This document shows, piece by piece, positions 45,746 through 59,198 of a DNA stretch of 64,000 bases (position 1 is its first letter; each line of letters opens with the position of its first letter). Made by a program: the position numbers and the translations under genes. Source of the stretch: Ahaetulla prasina (lineage: Eukaryota; Chordata; Lepidosauria; Squamata; Colubridae); the NCBI RefSeq assembly GCF_028640845.1, contig NC_080541.1:178476502-178540501 (forward strand), read 5' to 3'. The notes beneath the pieces are model-generated. The model searched no databases, was not told the DNA's origin, and worked only from the letters and a program-made list of their open reading frames with translations.

Positions 45746-48700
45746 CGTTAAGAAAAGATGGGTTTGATATTCTCCAAGCTGCCAAACTCAGCTCTTTGTA
45801 CTAGCTTTTGTCTTGATGGAAGGCAAAGAGAAATTATATTTGCTGCAAGCATGTCTCATGATGTCAGGATGATAGAGGTTGAAAGAGGGGGGGGAAAGTT
45901 TTCCAGTGTGAAAAGGCATAAACAGGTTCTATATTGAAATCTATGTTCTATATTGAAATTACATCATGTTGCGGTTAGCTTTGCATTTGTTAACAATATT
46001 AAGAATATAAAATTGTCTGTTCTTTCACATATATATTTTTCATAAAATAGAGTAATTATTCTGATTCTAGGGCTCAACATCATGTCCCTCTAATTACAGT
46101 ACAAAGATGGTTCTCTAATGATTATTAAAGGACACCCACTCATGAGATCACTTCTGTCTTTTCTCCAGCCCACTGCAAAGGCACCTTGAAGACATCTGCA
46201 GTTGTTCTACTGTCAAGTGGTATTTTCCATCTTTTTTCAACGTGTTTTGCCATACAGTGTAAAATGCCTTGGTGCAATTTCTAAAACATTTCACGCCGCA
46301 CATTAAAACAGTATAAAATTAGTCCTGAGTATCACAAAACCAAAACAACAGATTAAAACACAATCATGGTATCAAGGCCTCACAATTGTCCCCCAAAAAT
46401 GAAAGATGCATGATTAAATTTTTATCTGCTAATACACTTGTGAAGTATCACCCTGAAAGAGCAAGCAGAAGACATGCAATGTGCTGTTTAGGTCCAAAGT
46501 TCTGTTAATTGCAGAAAAAAGGATGTAGCTATTATGTGTCCCATGAGAGCATCTTAATATTTTTGGAAAAAAGGCAAAAATAGATAAGGAAAGATATAAT
46601 GCAAAAAATATCAGAATTGCTTCTGTTGAAGCAATAGCTCACCCTTATTCTGTAATTTTGTAAATCTGATCAATCTAGAGCTATAAAGGCTTAATGATTA
46701 TGTGAATAAAAACAATCAACATCATAAGGAATACCTATACAATATAAATTGAATGACCTAGATAAAAAATATGCACTAGAAAGCGACATATTTTGATTGT
46801 TAACGGTTGAGAATAGTTTGATAAATGTAATTAGGAGAAGTATTTTTATCATAATAGAATCAGTGGTCATCCAACAAAACTGAAATGTGATTTAAAAACG
46901 AGATGAATTTTCTTATAAAGCACATACTACATACCGGGTTGGGGGAATGGAGGGAGTATCCATAGCTACTTTTAAAACGTTTAGACTGGAAACACAAGCA
47001 ACGATCGTAAAGCATTAATTTCCTTGGCTGTTAAACACCTCTTTAGTACTTGATTATAAAGTTTACATTGATCTACTCCAGAAAGGTTGCACACATGCCT
47101 TGTAAAGAAACTTCTTCCATGCAGGCCCTCAAGGACTGGTCTAAATTTCGTGTTACCTTCAATGTGCTGTCCTTGTTATGGCATCTTAGCTCCAAGGTGC
47201 TGGGTCAATGATTCCTTGCCTTTCAGGAATTCCACTTATAGGTTTTGTTGCAGTCTTGGCTATGTCTTCAACAGGTTGGCTCTTCTTTGGCATAAGAGTG
47301 TTCATATCATGCACCAATTCTTAGGTTCTTGGTACAAGTCTTCATTTTAGTAGCATTTGCTTCTTGTACTAGCAAAAGCTGATGATTGAAGCAGAGATCC
47401 CACACAATAAGAAAGCTTCTTTCACTGTTCCAGTCTCACATGGTCCCTCATCAGCATCTGCCTCTTGTCACCAACTGGTTCTCTGTGTTGTGAGACAATA
47501 GAAGCTTGCATCTAAGCTGTCTTAACCCTTGATACACATTTTTTCTCCAAGAGCGATTGAGACCTGGGCTTATTATTAGCTTCTTTTCTTCATCCCCAGT
47601 TTAAGGTACAATTAACAGGATTTCATTTTTATAATTTGATAAAGTCGTTGACCAGCATTTAACCATTTCATACTACTTTGCTCTTCTGGCTCCCCCCCCC
47701 CAGCACCCTTTAGATATTCTGGAAATTAGGCAGGAATCTAGTTGGAAAGTGGATGCTGAATACCTTACAGTATTTAGGAAAAGCAGAAAAAAGTATTTCT
47801 GGTATCAAGATGGTGATTCCTCACTGGTCCATTTTAAAATCTTTTCAATATTTAATAAGGAATTTAGAATTTCTGGCTTAAATGGCTTTAAGTTTTCTGG
47901 CTGGCAAATTCTATGTATCTTTCTCTGTAGAATATCAGAAGTATCGGAGACTAGAAAATGAAATTATTTTCGTAGGCAAATATGACAATTATTAAATCTG
48001 GATGGTCTTCATCCTTTGAGGCCTATTTATTTTGCTGACCTCTGAAACCAGAAAGTCCCTTTGTTTAAAAAGTTACAGTACCGTGTGAAATCTAAGTTCA
48101 GAAACTGAATCTGAAGATGTTCAGGAGAAGCTCCTGAAATGTACAGTCTGGCATAAAACCCTTTACATTCTTTACTGAGGTTTAAAAGCAATCTATTTAT
48201 AATGCTGTTTTTCTTGTTTTCTTTCTTCTCTTGTATTTGTTCGCACATGAAATGGACATACAAGATATAACACTGTCCACATGTCCTTGAAAGTAAACCT
48301 TCTGCCAGCCTGGTGGTCAAGTGATATATTGAGCTCCTACAACTTCCAGGTTTCTCTGTATAAAAATTGTCCCTCAACATATCTCCAAGTCAGGGAAAGT
48401 TGGCACTTCAAATGAACCCTGATTAGTTTAACATCTTCTTTACCAAAAATTGCAAAGAGGTCTGCAAAGAAGGGGATTCATATCTGAGAGAGAGTGTTAT
48501 TTTGATTTGACTCAGGGCTAAAATCATTACCCTTTTTTGTATTTTAGCAGATCTTAGCTGTCGAATTAAGTAAGTTAGAAAAAGTAACTTCACATATTTG
48601 CAATACATAGGACATTGGAGTCAAAGCAATGGGGTGGTCATTTATAAAACCACTGGTAGTCAAAGGCCACAATTAATGCATGTTTTTCTTTTTTAATCAG

Positions 48701-51700
48701 AAGGATGTGTTTGAGAATAACTACCTATGGGGATCTAACAGCAGATAATGGTTTTAGAGGATATTTAGTACAGCACATAAGAATGAAAGAAGTATAATTA
48801 ATCCTCCCCCACTGCTTCTCAAATAAGAGATCTCATTTATCCCAGGCAATTGTTTAATAATTTAATCAGAGGCTACTGGAGGTTTCCCTTGCAGAAGAAG
48901 TGAGCAGAAAGAGGAGGCTTCTGATCCAGACACAGCCTGACAGCATCAGCTCAAACCCTCCCCTCCAACCGGCACAGAACATGAGATCACTGTTAAAACT
49001 ATATGGAGATCAGGCCTATTTAAGGCAGATTGCCAGCTAAGCCACATGACTGGAAAAACCAAAGTACTAAATCTAGTACTAAATCACTGGAAAGTGAACA
49101 AGATAGAAGATAAATCTCTTCCGCCCCCCCCCCCAACATCCCCAAATCTTTTTCTGCTAGTGTGATTGAAGCTTGAATTCATGAAAAACAAACAGTTGAT
49201 TCCCGTGGATGTTAAATTATGGGTACAGTATTAACATGAAATCCATACCCATGGCTCCATCCACTTCATTTTAATAGTGAAAAAGAGTTACTATATACCT
49301 ACTGTTTGCCCTGAGGCTGTGTATGGATGGTGCTCACTAGCTTGGGACAATGTTTGCTATGTTTTGCTGGAGTGCCTGTAGCTAGGAGAAGTTAGCACCC
49401 AGCCTGGCTTTAGCTGTTCAGCATTAACCCATATGGGAAAAAACTTGTCCTCCTTACCGTTTCCAACTGTTAGTGACTGAAGCTACTGGGTAAGGAAACC
49501 TAGAGAGGAAGAATGGTTTTAAGACTTTAAAAGTATGCCAGTTCCACCACCTACTTTGTGAACTCCTGAAGTTTAAATGAAAGTAAAAGATAAACTGAAA
49601 TACATGGCAATTCATATGGAAATAAATCTGTCTATATGTTGATATAATACAGCTGAAGAAAGAATATGTCTGAGTGTACACTGTAATCGTCTGAAAAGTT
49701 TTCAGAAGGCAGTTTCTTGACTGAAAAGAGAAAGGATAGCATGGCATAGACGCACAGATATTTTCTGGAATGGGCTTCACTCACCTACAGCTGATTAATC
49801 ATGGAAGATGCTGTTGCCAGAATCTTTTCCTGGGCCGTCTTCTTGGGTTTCCTAGGATCCTTATGCCATATTCCTCTTCCATTGTGGTTGCTTAATGGTC
49901 AGTTTTTAGGGTATGGTCCAAAGATAAAATTGAAACCTGCCTTCTTCATTCTCTGCCTACGTATGCCTATCAAGTAACAGGTGCTAGTTTCACCTCCTTC
50001 TTCCGTCTAACACCAGATGCTTCATCTGATAGGCTTACAACAGTCACTGACCTTTGCCCAGGCAGGTACATTCTCTAGCAGGGTGGGGTTGGAGAGACAA
50101 CCTGTTGTCCTTGGAAACATTCCAGCCTGATGACGGTGTGTGCACACGTGGGAAGTGGAAATAAGGCTGGTAAAGCCAAAAAAAGAAGGATGTACATTAC
50201 AGGTAGAAGTAAACAATACAGGATGATTGAGATTGATGGCTTCTTGCAAGATAATTGACTTTTTTTTTCCTTCAAAGAACTGCACAGGGGCAGTAAGGAA
50301 ATGGTATAGATTAGTATCATACTTTGTCGCTGTTGGGAAATTGGGAACTTTTGGCAGATTTCTTTAGAGTAGGAGTGGCTCTTGAGTCCTAATAGGAAGT
50401 ATTAAATCTGTTTGGGGAGTGAACATATTAATTGAACAGGTCACTGATGACCCCTAAAAAGACTAGGTAACAGCATGCAATGGTCATTAGAAAGTCTATA
50501 GACTGTTGCAGAAACATTGGCTAATTGGGCTGGATTTGGGGTCTGTTAAAATGCTATCTGTCCAGTTGGCAGAAAGCTATACCAGCGTAATATTTTCTGT
50601 CCCCACTGCTGGTATCTATTCTGCACTGCTTGCCTGTTTTGGCTGGAAGCCAAATAGTGGTGTCCTTATTTCATGCCTGCAGGTTGATTAAACAAAGTAA
50701 TTGGTAAAACCTTACTTATGACTTTGCTGCCCCCTGACTTTTCACCAACCAGCAGCAGCCAATCATGGCAGTGATGAGAAGATGGGGCTGGGACCGGTGG
50801 AAAGCTAACAAGTGGCTTGATCTGCCTTTCCTGGTTTGATATACAGGAGGAAAGTGCCAAGTGCATCTGTTCAGTGGGCTTCTGGAGATGCTGAGTTTTG
50901 ACAAATAGCTAGACTCATGCACTCTGCAGGAGGGCTTTGATCTGTTTTTCAAAACTTGTTTTGTAAAACGGAACATGGCAGTGGCCTCAAAGTTATCTCC
51001 AGTTCTCTGTGGACATAGGGAGAAGTGGGGAAACCCAGAAGGTGGCGGTAGAGTAGGCCCAGTAACTGACAGGCGTGTCCCCAAATCAGCCTGAGCTGGC
51101 TACTAGTCCTAAATTGATCCCATCTCCCTATTTTTCCCCGACTCCATTGCCAACAGAATGGTTGGTGAAGCACATCAAAATTTAAGCACTTTGGAACAAT
51201 CGCGGGTTGCTATTACTTTAAAGGGAAACTTACTTTAGCAATGGGATAGCTTACACCTGCCTCACATATGGGCTGAGGACAATAGGAAAGTAATATAATG
51301 GCGATATAATAGAAAAAAAAATATGTTGCCCCATATCAGGCAAATTTGTCCCTTGTTGAAGAGCATTCAACAAAGTTGGTAGATGCTCAGATCTGTTCTG
51401 TTCTGATGGCATAGGCAAGTGATAGGGAAAGTGTTGAAACTGAAATTGAACTTGTCTGGAAGCCCACCATCAGGGAAAATTGCACTACCGGTAGTTTATT
51501 TCATAATATTTCTAAACTATGGCAAACTCTTTGATGTTTTTTGTTTCTTGATTTCTTGTTTGTGATTTGCAGCAGCATATCCAAATGACAGTAGGGTTTT
51601 TTGATACAATACATAGACATTTTGGCACCTTGTTAAGTTCCTCCTGCAATCTAACTCTCTTCTAGCCGATATAATTATTAGTTTGATGAACATACTATAA

Positions 51701-52187
51701 CTGAAGTTTCCAAGTCCAATTTAACTAACAATGACTTCCTAGACAGAACTGAAGTTTTCTTGGCAATAATACTGAAGTTGGCCACCATATTTTCTTGTTG
51801 GTTAATAACATACCTCCTCACTACAAAGATTATGCTTTAAATCTTTTTTAGCTACCTCTGTCTTGAATGCTCTTGTTTAAATTACAATGTTTTAGCAGGA
51901 TATATTGATATTCAGCTTACATTGATTTCTGTTTAAATTGTAACTGTTACTAGGACAATACTGACCATATGAAGTGTACATTGTGTGCTTAATAATGGGA
52001 GTTACATTCCATATACCATGGATACAAAACAACATTAGCACCTGTTCATGTAGAGAAAACATCTTTTTGTGACATTGACATGCCTTGCGCACAAAGATTT
52101 GTTATTCTACCTTGGAATTCCAAGCAGAATTGTATATTTTGGAACAAATTTTGTGAAGCCCACATTACAATTAAGCAGCAAGTCTAT
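45746..52187. other. 6.4-kb intergenic region without recognised genes
   Basis: Between TMEM125 and the CFAP57 3' end. Short open frames on both strands show no domain, codon bias or homology that I can name. Poly-C runs lie near 47693 and 49123. No clear repeats. Upstream TMEM125 exons could be hidden here. Confidence 0.45.
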
Positions 52188-52213
52188 AAATATAAAAATC
52201 CTTCCTGTAAAAA

Positions 52214-52940
52214 TAAAATATAAAATAAAATAAGGCATCCCTTGACCGGGATGCCTTATGCACGGTCACTCATGCTCGTTACCTCTCGCTTGGATTATTG
52301 CAATGCTCTCTACATGGGGCTTGGAGGCTTCAGTTAGTTCAGAATGCAGCTGCGCGGGTGATAGAGGGAGCCGCACGCGGCTCCCATGTAACACCACTCC
52401 TGTGCAGGCTGCACTGGCTGCCTATGGTCTTTCGGGTGCACTTTAAGGTTTTGGTTACTACCTTTAAAGCGCTCCATGGCTTAGGGCCTGGGTACTTACG
52501 GGGTCTCCTACTGTTACCTCACGCCTCCCACCGACCCGTATGCTCGCACAGAGAGGGACTTCTCAGGGTGCCATCCGCCAAGCAATGTCGGCTGGCGGCC
52601 CCCAGGGGAAGATCCTTCTCTGTGGGGGCTCCTACCCTCTGGAACAAACTTCCCTCTAGCCTGCACCAATTGCCTGACCTTCGGACCTTTCGCCGCGAGT
52701 TGAAAATGTATTTATTTATTCGCGCGGGACTGGCTTAAATTTAAAATTTTAAATATCAATTTTAATTGGGATTGAATTAATTTATATGAATTTTAAGGGT
52801 TTTTAGGTTTAAATGTTTTAAATCTCTGCCAATTATATAATAAGTTTTTTAATCTTTCTTTTAGTTGTACACTGTTATTGTTTTATATTGGCTGTAAACC
52901 GCCCTGAGTCCTTCGGGAGAAGGGCGGTATAAAAATCTAA

Positions 52941-52971
<31 letters not shown>
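52214..52971 (+). mobile_element. L2-like LINE 3' end with 26-bp TSD
   Basis: The frame 52298-52738 reads as the C-terminus of LINE reverse transcriptase: FRVHFKVLVTTFKALHGLGP, then SFSVGAPTLWNKLPSSLHQ. The 3' UTR ends gtaaaccgccctgagtcctt, agaagggcggtataaaaatc and (AAAT)n. The 26-bp string starting aaatataaaaatccttcctg occurs at about 52188 and again at 52972, giving the target duplication. The frame is open and GC-richer than its setting, so it is a young copy. Confidence 0.85.
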
Positions 52972-53045
52972 AAATATAAAAATCCTTCCTGTAAAAAAAT
53001 CTTTTTATAATAAATAAATAAATAAATAAATAAAAATAAATCAAT

Positions 53046-53460
53046 AAATGTAAAAAAATTCTTCCTGTAAAAGACTACTTCAGCTTCAATCGCAATAATA
53101 CAAGAGCAAACAATAGATTCAAACTTAATGTCAACCGCTTCAAACTTGATTACAGAAAATATGACTTCTGTAACAGAGTTGTTAATGCTTGGAACTCATT
53201 ACCTGACTCCATAGTCTCTACTCAAAATCCCAAAATCTTCAACCAAAAACTGTCTACTATTGACCTCACCCCATTCCTAAGAGGACTATAAGGGGCGTGC
53301 ATAAGAGCACAAAAGTGCCTACTGTTCCCTTCATTATATCAAATTAACATAGCTGTTGCATACTTTTACTTATATATATATATATTTCATTCATGATGTG
53401 TTGTTTTTATCTATGACAATGTTTGTGTATACTGTTGTGACAAAATAAAATTTAAAAAAA
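53046..53460 (+). mobile_element. CR1-type LINE 3' end
   Basis: Same family as 1715-2275: gactacttcagcttcaatcg, tatgacttctgtaacagagt, aggggcgtgcataagagcac, actgttgtgacaaaataaaa. The L2-like insert lies just upstream. Confidence 0.8.
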
Positions 53461-54695
53461 TCTTATTTGAGAACTGTCTTTTCTCTAATGCAAGAGAGCA
53501 ATTATATGGCAAAGTGCTTCTTCAACATGAGTTGTTTGGCCCTTTTTTTCTATCAGAAACAGTTAGCTATTTTTGTTAGCTATTTTTAAAGGGGATCTTA
53601 GATTTCCTCTTTAAAAGTTGTATATGCACATGTAAAGACATGTGGTACCGAGAAAATGTCTCACCTAAGGGCAGCACCACAATTTGATGAAGCCAAAACT
53701 AAGCTATTTTAATATAAGCTATCAGAGGAGAATAATTAGCTAGTAATTATCAATGATATAGAGTTCAATTACATCCGCTTTCATTGCAGGAAATGATGAT
53801 AGATGTACAGAAGAATGCTGAATATGAAAGATGTAATTTGTAAGATATTATAAAGAGCTGTAACCAGGACCTTTCTTTATAAGGTCCTTTAGCTGGACTG
53901 GAACTCAGTCTTCTGGTTTTTAGACCAGCATCTTAACCAAACTGGCTTTACAGTGGGAGTATTTCACTGATATCCAGAGACCATAATACTCCAAGCATTT
54001 TTTCAAATGTACAGAATCAAAAATCAGCATCTAAGCTATGACAGAAAGTCAAGCAATAAAACCTAACACTTACAGGAAGACGAAGGAAATAGCATGAACC
54101 TTTAATTATTATTTAAAGTGGTCTCATCAATGTTATTATTCAAGTATTCCTTAGTATCTGAGTCAATGGGAAATTTATTATGTACATAGAAGAAGCTAAA
54201 GAAAGTATAACATTAAAATAGGGACTGTGTTGGAGAACAAAAATGGCCAGAAAGAAGGGGGGAAGGGGAAAGAGTTGTATGAGAGCGAAATAAAATTGTT
54301 GTGGACAAAGAACAAACACTAACATATTGAAAGTTTACATCCCTTAGCCTGTTTCCAATAATGCCACACACAAGGGTTTTATCTCCAATGAATTCTGCTT
54401 TAAGTTGAAGCCAAATGACCAATTTCCTTCCTAAAGCTCTGTGTATGTTCTCACTTGATTTTCCAGTTCTGAGATTTGAAACATACTAACAGGAGGCAGG
54501 CAAATCCAGACTAGCTTGTTTACTGTTTCTTTAACATTCTGTCTCAAACCAAAAACTAGACATGCTAAAAAAAAAAAAGAACAGGAAAAAGCCATCCTCC
54601 AATCACACTTGGACAAGATTACAAGTGCAGAGAGCTACATTTAGGGAATGTTTAGAAATACAGAGAACTGCACCATGGAGTTCTTTCTAGCCAGG
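53461..54695 (-). other. CFAP57 3' UTR and downstream DNA
   Basis: The 3' UTR starts at 54695. AATAAA on the minus strand at 54179-54174 is a possible poly-A signal, about 0.5 kb past the stop. A SINE fragment like that at 59015-59085 lies near 53890-53947 (ggaactcagtcttctggttt). Confidence 0.4.
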
Positions 54696-54907
54696 TCAAT
54701 GTGATTGTATGTCCCTAATTTTGTCCATTTCCAGAATGGGGAGTTTTCCACTAGACAAAGGCCGGAGGGCGAGGGCTTTCTCTTGCCCCTGCGTTTGCTC
54801 TCGAAGACACTTGATTTCCAGTCGCTGCATTTGAATTATTCTCTCAGTTTCCTCTTCAAGATTCAAACGCAAAATGCCTGGACTTAGCTGCCTATCTGGG
54901 GAGGAAC
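54696..54907 (-). CDS. CFAP57: CFAP57 last exon
   Basis: The exon follows tttatctag (acceptor at 54909-54908), begins in phase 1, and ends at a TGA (54698-54696). Residues include EEETERIIQMQRLEIKCLRE and RPLSSGKLPILEMDK. The ETERIIQMQRLEIK heptad segment matches the C-terminal coiled coil of CFAP57 as I recall it. The seven exons found here encode 347 C-terminal residues (1,044 nt with stop). CFAP57 (WDR65) is an axonemal protein with N-terminal WD repeats and a C-terminal coiled coil, linked to inner dynein arms of motile cilia. The WD-repeat exons lie beyond the right edge. Confidence 0.85.
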
Positions 54908-55173
54908 CTAGATAAAAAAAGAAGTCAAAAGTCAATAAAAATCATAAACAACTTTTTTTTTGTCAGAAGTCAAGAAAGGTGGTACAGTATTTAGAAACTC
55001 AAGAGGAAATAGAGAAAAATACAGATGCTGCCATATATGAAATGATACAAGAAGAGATGTGCTTACATTATCTAATAAATTGTATTGATTGATTATTAAC
55101 TAATTTTTCATTTTTGGCATCTGGAATACTTGTACTTGTTGCATTCCAGAATATACTTTTGTATATTCTGTAG

Positions 55174-55589
55174 CAGGGTTGTCAAATGTGGCCTACAGGG
55201 TGCTTAGATCTGGCCCGTGGGGCCACCCTAGAAACAGCAAAGGATCAGCCTGTGGTGCCCCTGCCAGTGAAAACAGAGCTCCGGAGGGCTGCGTGTGGCC
55301 CTCCTGGGCTCTGTTTTCAGCCGCAATGGCTTCCTGCCTTCCTCTGTCAGCAAAAACGGAGCTCGGGGAGCTGTGCGCAGCCCCCTCGAGCTCCATTTTC
55401 ATTGGCAGAGGGCGGCAGGAGACCATCATGGCTGAAAACAGAGTTTGGCAGCCCATTTTCGCTGACAGAATGCTTAGGACACCACAAATGCCCCAACATG
55501 AGTGACATCAAGCTGGCCATGCCCACCCCGGCCCCCAAGGTCAAACACAATCCTGATATGGCCCTCAATGAAATAGTTTGACACCCCTG
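55174..55589 (-). mobile_element. hAT MITE, 416 bp, in CFAP57 intron
   Basis: Ends CAGGGTTGTCAAATG and TAGTTTGACACCCCTG, flanked by ttctgtag / ttctatag (7 of 8) at 55166-55173 and 55590-55597. GC-rich interior of imperfect cagcaaaaacggagctcgg units. Long frames on both strands here are not genes. Confidence 0.82.
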
Positions 55590-55676
55590 TTCTATAGCAT
55601 TAAGGTTCCAATATAACTGGCTCTGGGAGTGCTTCCAACTAGTAAAAATGTTAAATGATATCACATTATAATGTCT

Positions 55677-55950
55677 AATCCCTAGTGCCATGTAACGGGG
55701 TGAGCTCCCATTACTTGTCCCTGCTTCTGCCAACCTAGCAGTTCGAAAGCACGTAAAAAATGCTAGTAGAAAAATAGGGACCACCTTTGGTGGGAAGGTA
55801 ACAGCCTTTGGCATTTAATCATGCCAACCACATTACCATGGAGATGTCTTTGGACAGTGCTGGCTCTTTGGCTTTGAAACGGAGGTGAGCACTGCTCCCT
55901 AGAATTGGGAACAACTAGCACATATGTGCAAGGGGAACCTTTACCATATA
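55677..55950 (+). mobile_element. Sauria-type SINE
   Basis: Starts within the tRNA B-box region (aatccctagtgcc), body ctcccattacttgtccctgc and gaccacctttggtgggaagg, ends aaggggaacctttacc. The head is truncated. Confidence 0.8.
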
Positions 55951-57447
55951 ATGCCTAAACACACTAGAAATGCATAGTTGCTGAAAGACTCAGGGCTGTA
56001 GACTGCTGGGTGACCCATGATTAATAAATCCTTTTGGATAACTTAAAATGAAAGAAGAGTCTAGTCTACTAATTGTCATGTTCTTACAGAACACGACTAA
56101 TTGTCCTTCATGGATAAGAACTGATTTCAGATACTTTTCTGTTGAAGTTGTAACTATAAAGAAAATTAGTTTTCAACCAGAAAGATCAAACTGTTTAAAC
56201 AATTTTCAAGGACACATCTTACTGAACGATGCAATTTAAGTAGTCATGGTAAAAATGATACTCTGGAGAACAAAAAGGTTGAAGTTGAGTGCCCTCACTT
56301 TCTGCCACAAGGGGCATTCTCTTCTTGATTTATGCAAGATGTCACATCACATATCCTGAGGGGAGAAAACTGATGAAGGAGATAGGAGAATAAGAAAATT
56401 AGCCTAATGGCAGTAGTTTTTGTCCTTCATCTACATGGCCCTGACTATTTGACATAGCATCTGTTCTGAGGGCCCTGAAGGAATTCAATGGCATAGTTTG
56501 AAGAATTGGATTCCTTCACTTGGGAAGTCAGAGAAACACGTGACTGTTTTGAAATAGCAATGAGAGAATTACAAAAAAAATGAGAGTAGAAAAGTAACTA
56601 AGGTCATTTGAAACCCTAGGGTCTTTTCCAATAGAACATAATGTTGCTGTTCTCTTAGACATGAGTCAGTGCTTCATTCTTGCCCAGTTATCGGCCCTGA
56701 AGTGGTAACTAAGGTATGGCATTCATACGCAAATCATTTTTACCCTATTGGAAACTGTAGCTGCATAAATGAAAGCAGCATAGAAATTGTATTGCAATGT
56801 GCAGAGAGAAAATGACTTGATTTTTAAAACTTCAAATATAGGCATGCCTAAACTGTTTGAAAAGATACCTACCATATGTAGAATTTCCTACTAATAGTAG
56901 TAGTTGTTATTATTGTTACTGTTATTTTTATTTGAGAACTTTTAGTGAAAACATCTTGATAGGGAGGCCTGAGTGCTAGAAAAAGTTCATATTTTAAATA
57001 TTTGACTTTTTAAAGTATTTTAGGTTGATTATGGCTCATTAGAATCCTGTAGAATATTTGTTCTATAACAAGGAATTTCTCTGCAGAAAGAATTGTTCTG
57101 TTACTCCAATTTCAAGGGGAAAAAAAGAAACATAATTCTTCCTTCAATAAATGGACATGACTCAGAAGTACTGCCAAGAGTCATCTTATCTTGACTCTTC
57201 TCAGAGCCTTCTTTGAAGCTGCAGTAAGTATTTAATAGCATAACCAAACTTTCATGTGAGAATTGAAAGAGCGAGATCTGCTAAAAGGAAAAATACTTTT
57301 AATGGAGAGTTCAAGAGCTCTCATCCCTCCACTGGAGACAGAGAAATTCTTAGCAAGCTATTAAACTCGGGGGATCCAGGAAAACATTAATGCGTACTAA
57401 GATTCTAGACAGGTTCTATAATAGAGGAAAAAGGAAACAGCTTTCTT
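55951..57447 (-). other. CFAP57 last intron, middle part
   Basis: Intronic AT-rich DNA with no exon or repeat recognised. Confidence 0.45.
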
Positions 57448-57666
57448 TTGTTGTTGTTAGTTGCGAAGTCATGTCCGACCCATCGCGACCCCATGGATAA
57501 TATTCCTCCAGGCCTTCCTGTCCTCTACCATCCTCTGGAGTCCATTTAAGCTCACACCTACTGCTTCAGAGATTCCAGCCAGCCACCTCATTTTCTGTTG
57601 TCCCATTCTTCTTTTGCCCTCAATCTTTCCCAGCATTAGGCTCTTCTCCAGTGAGTCTTTCTTTTG
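57448..57666 (-). mobile_element. BovB (RTE) LINE 3' end
   Basis: Reverse orientation: (GTT)n tail complement, then cgaagtcatgtccgacccat, cgcgaccccatgga, and the ORF2 end region (cctcattttctgttgtccca, ttgccctcaatctttcccag). On its own strand this reads the classic BovB aaagattgagggcaaaagaa. Confidence 0.85.
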
Positions 57667-57995
57667 AGCTTGTTGATCGAAAGGTCGGCAGCTCGGCGAT
57701 TCGAATCCCTAGTGCTGCCGTGTAATGGGGTGAGCTCCCGTTACTTGTCCCAGAAGTACTTCTGCCAACCTAGCAGTTTCAAAAGCACATAAAAATGCAA
57801 GTAGAAAAAATAGGGACCACCTTTGGTGGGAAGGTAGCAGCGTTCCGTGCGCCTTTGGTGTTGAGTCATGCCGGCCACATGACCACGGAGACGTCTTCGG
57901 ACAGCGCTGGCTCTTCGGCTTTGAAACGGAGATGAACACCGCCCCTTAGCGGCAACGACTAGCACATATGTGCGAGGGGAACCTTTACCTTTATT
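57667..57995 (+). mobile_element. Sauria-type SINE
   Basis: tRNA head (gcttgttgatcgaaaggtcg, B-box gattcgaatccc), body, and tail ggggaacctttacctttatt. Head to tail with the reversed BovB. The Sauria family shares its tail with BovB, its presumed mobiliser. Confidence 0.85.
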
Positions 57996-58892
57996 GGAGT
58001 TGAAAGGCTCCATGATTGCTTATTATCGCCATCTGGTGGCCAATAATTTAGATAGTACAAACTAAAAAGCCACTGAAACAGATGAGTACCCTCTGAAGGT
58101 GCAATTTTCTTTTTACCAAATACCCACTGTAATTTTAATTCTGTTGCTTCTTTCACCTGTCCTTCCTATGACTGAATGGAGTTTTGCTATGTACTGCTTG
58201 GCTTTGCAATTCAGCCACCACTGAAACAACGGGCATGACTGTTTGTTCACTCTCATATATGTGGTTTAATGGGGAAAAAATCCTTACAAAAAGAGTTGAA
58301 TTATAAGAATATTGGCACACACAAATAGGAAATAGTCGAATCTTTGATTCTTAGTCATTTTGTGTTTATCACATTTACATTTTGTTTCTCCAAGAAACCA
58401 GGTAAGTCATAGGCTGCATTTTCTTTATTTAAAATTTAGATCAAACCTTGGTTGGGCTGAACGATAATGGTTGGCTTAAACTTCATAAGTTTATTGACTT
58501 GATTCCATCTACTTGCTTGCTAGTCAAACCATTTACAGGGAAGTCCATAGCAATAGAAACTGGCTTCAGAATGGTAGGTCTGAGTAATTAAAGCCCTGTT
58601 CCTCTTTAAAATGTGTCACCCACAATATACCCAGATGAAGCAGGATGGTTCCACGTACAACTTTGAAACAACTCCTCTTGGTGGTTAGAATACTCATATA
58701 TATTTAATCAATGAATTAATGTGTATATGTTTAAGCTGAGTCCTATCTACATAAAATTGTTACAATAAAATAATGCCAGGAGATTACATTAGAGATTTAA
58801 ACTATTTTTTCTTTCAGCAATTCAAAAATAACCAATTGATAGCATTAATGAATAACCATCCAAGACAAAGATGCATTTTTTATTTAGATTAG

Positions 58893-59090
58893 ATTTTGCA
58901 GCAGATATACCTAATCTTTCTCCTCCAATGTTCTCCACAACAACAACAACCCTGTGGGGTGGGGTGGGCTTAGAGTGAAGAGAGCAGCCCAAAGTCACTC
59001 AACTGACTTTCATGCCTAAGGTGGGACTAGAACTCAGTCTCCAGGTTTTTAGACCAGCACCTTCACCACTACACCAAACTGGTTCTCATT
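58893..59090 (-). mobile_element. tRNA-derived SINE in CFAP57 intron
   Basis: Body atatacctaatctttctcct, agtcactcaactgactttca; reversed head ctagaactcagtctccaggt, cactacaccaaactggttct. Fragments of the same family are at 26035 and 53890. It ends 109 bp from the exon at 59199. Confidence 0.7.
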
Positions 59091-59198
59091 ACCTATTTCA
59101 TGCTTCAGAGCCTCTAGTGAAAATCAGCAAGAAAAAGATAGAATATTACTTGCTGTGAAGAAGTAGAAGGAAGTGATAGTTAAAAAAACAGGAATCAC

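Noticed and set aside
55179..55814. Several frames of 87-155 codons on both strands
   Set aside because: They lie in a 416-bp hAT MITE and an adjoining Sauria SINE.
57500..57995. Possible tRNA gene at the tRNA-like sequence near 57667
   Set aside because: It is the head of a Sauria-type SINE with body and tail attached; the same head recurs in other copies.
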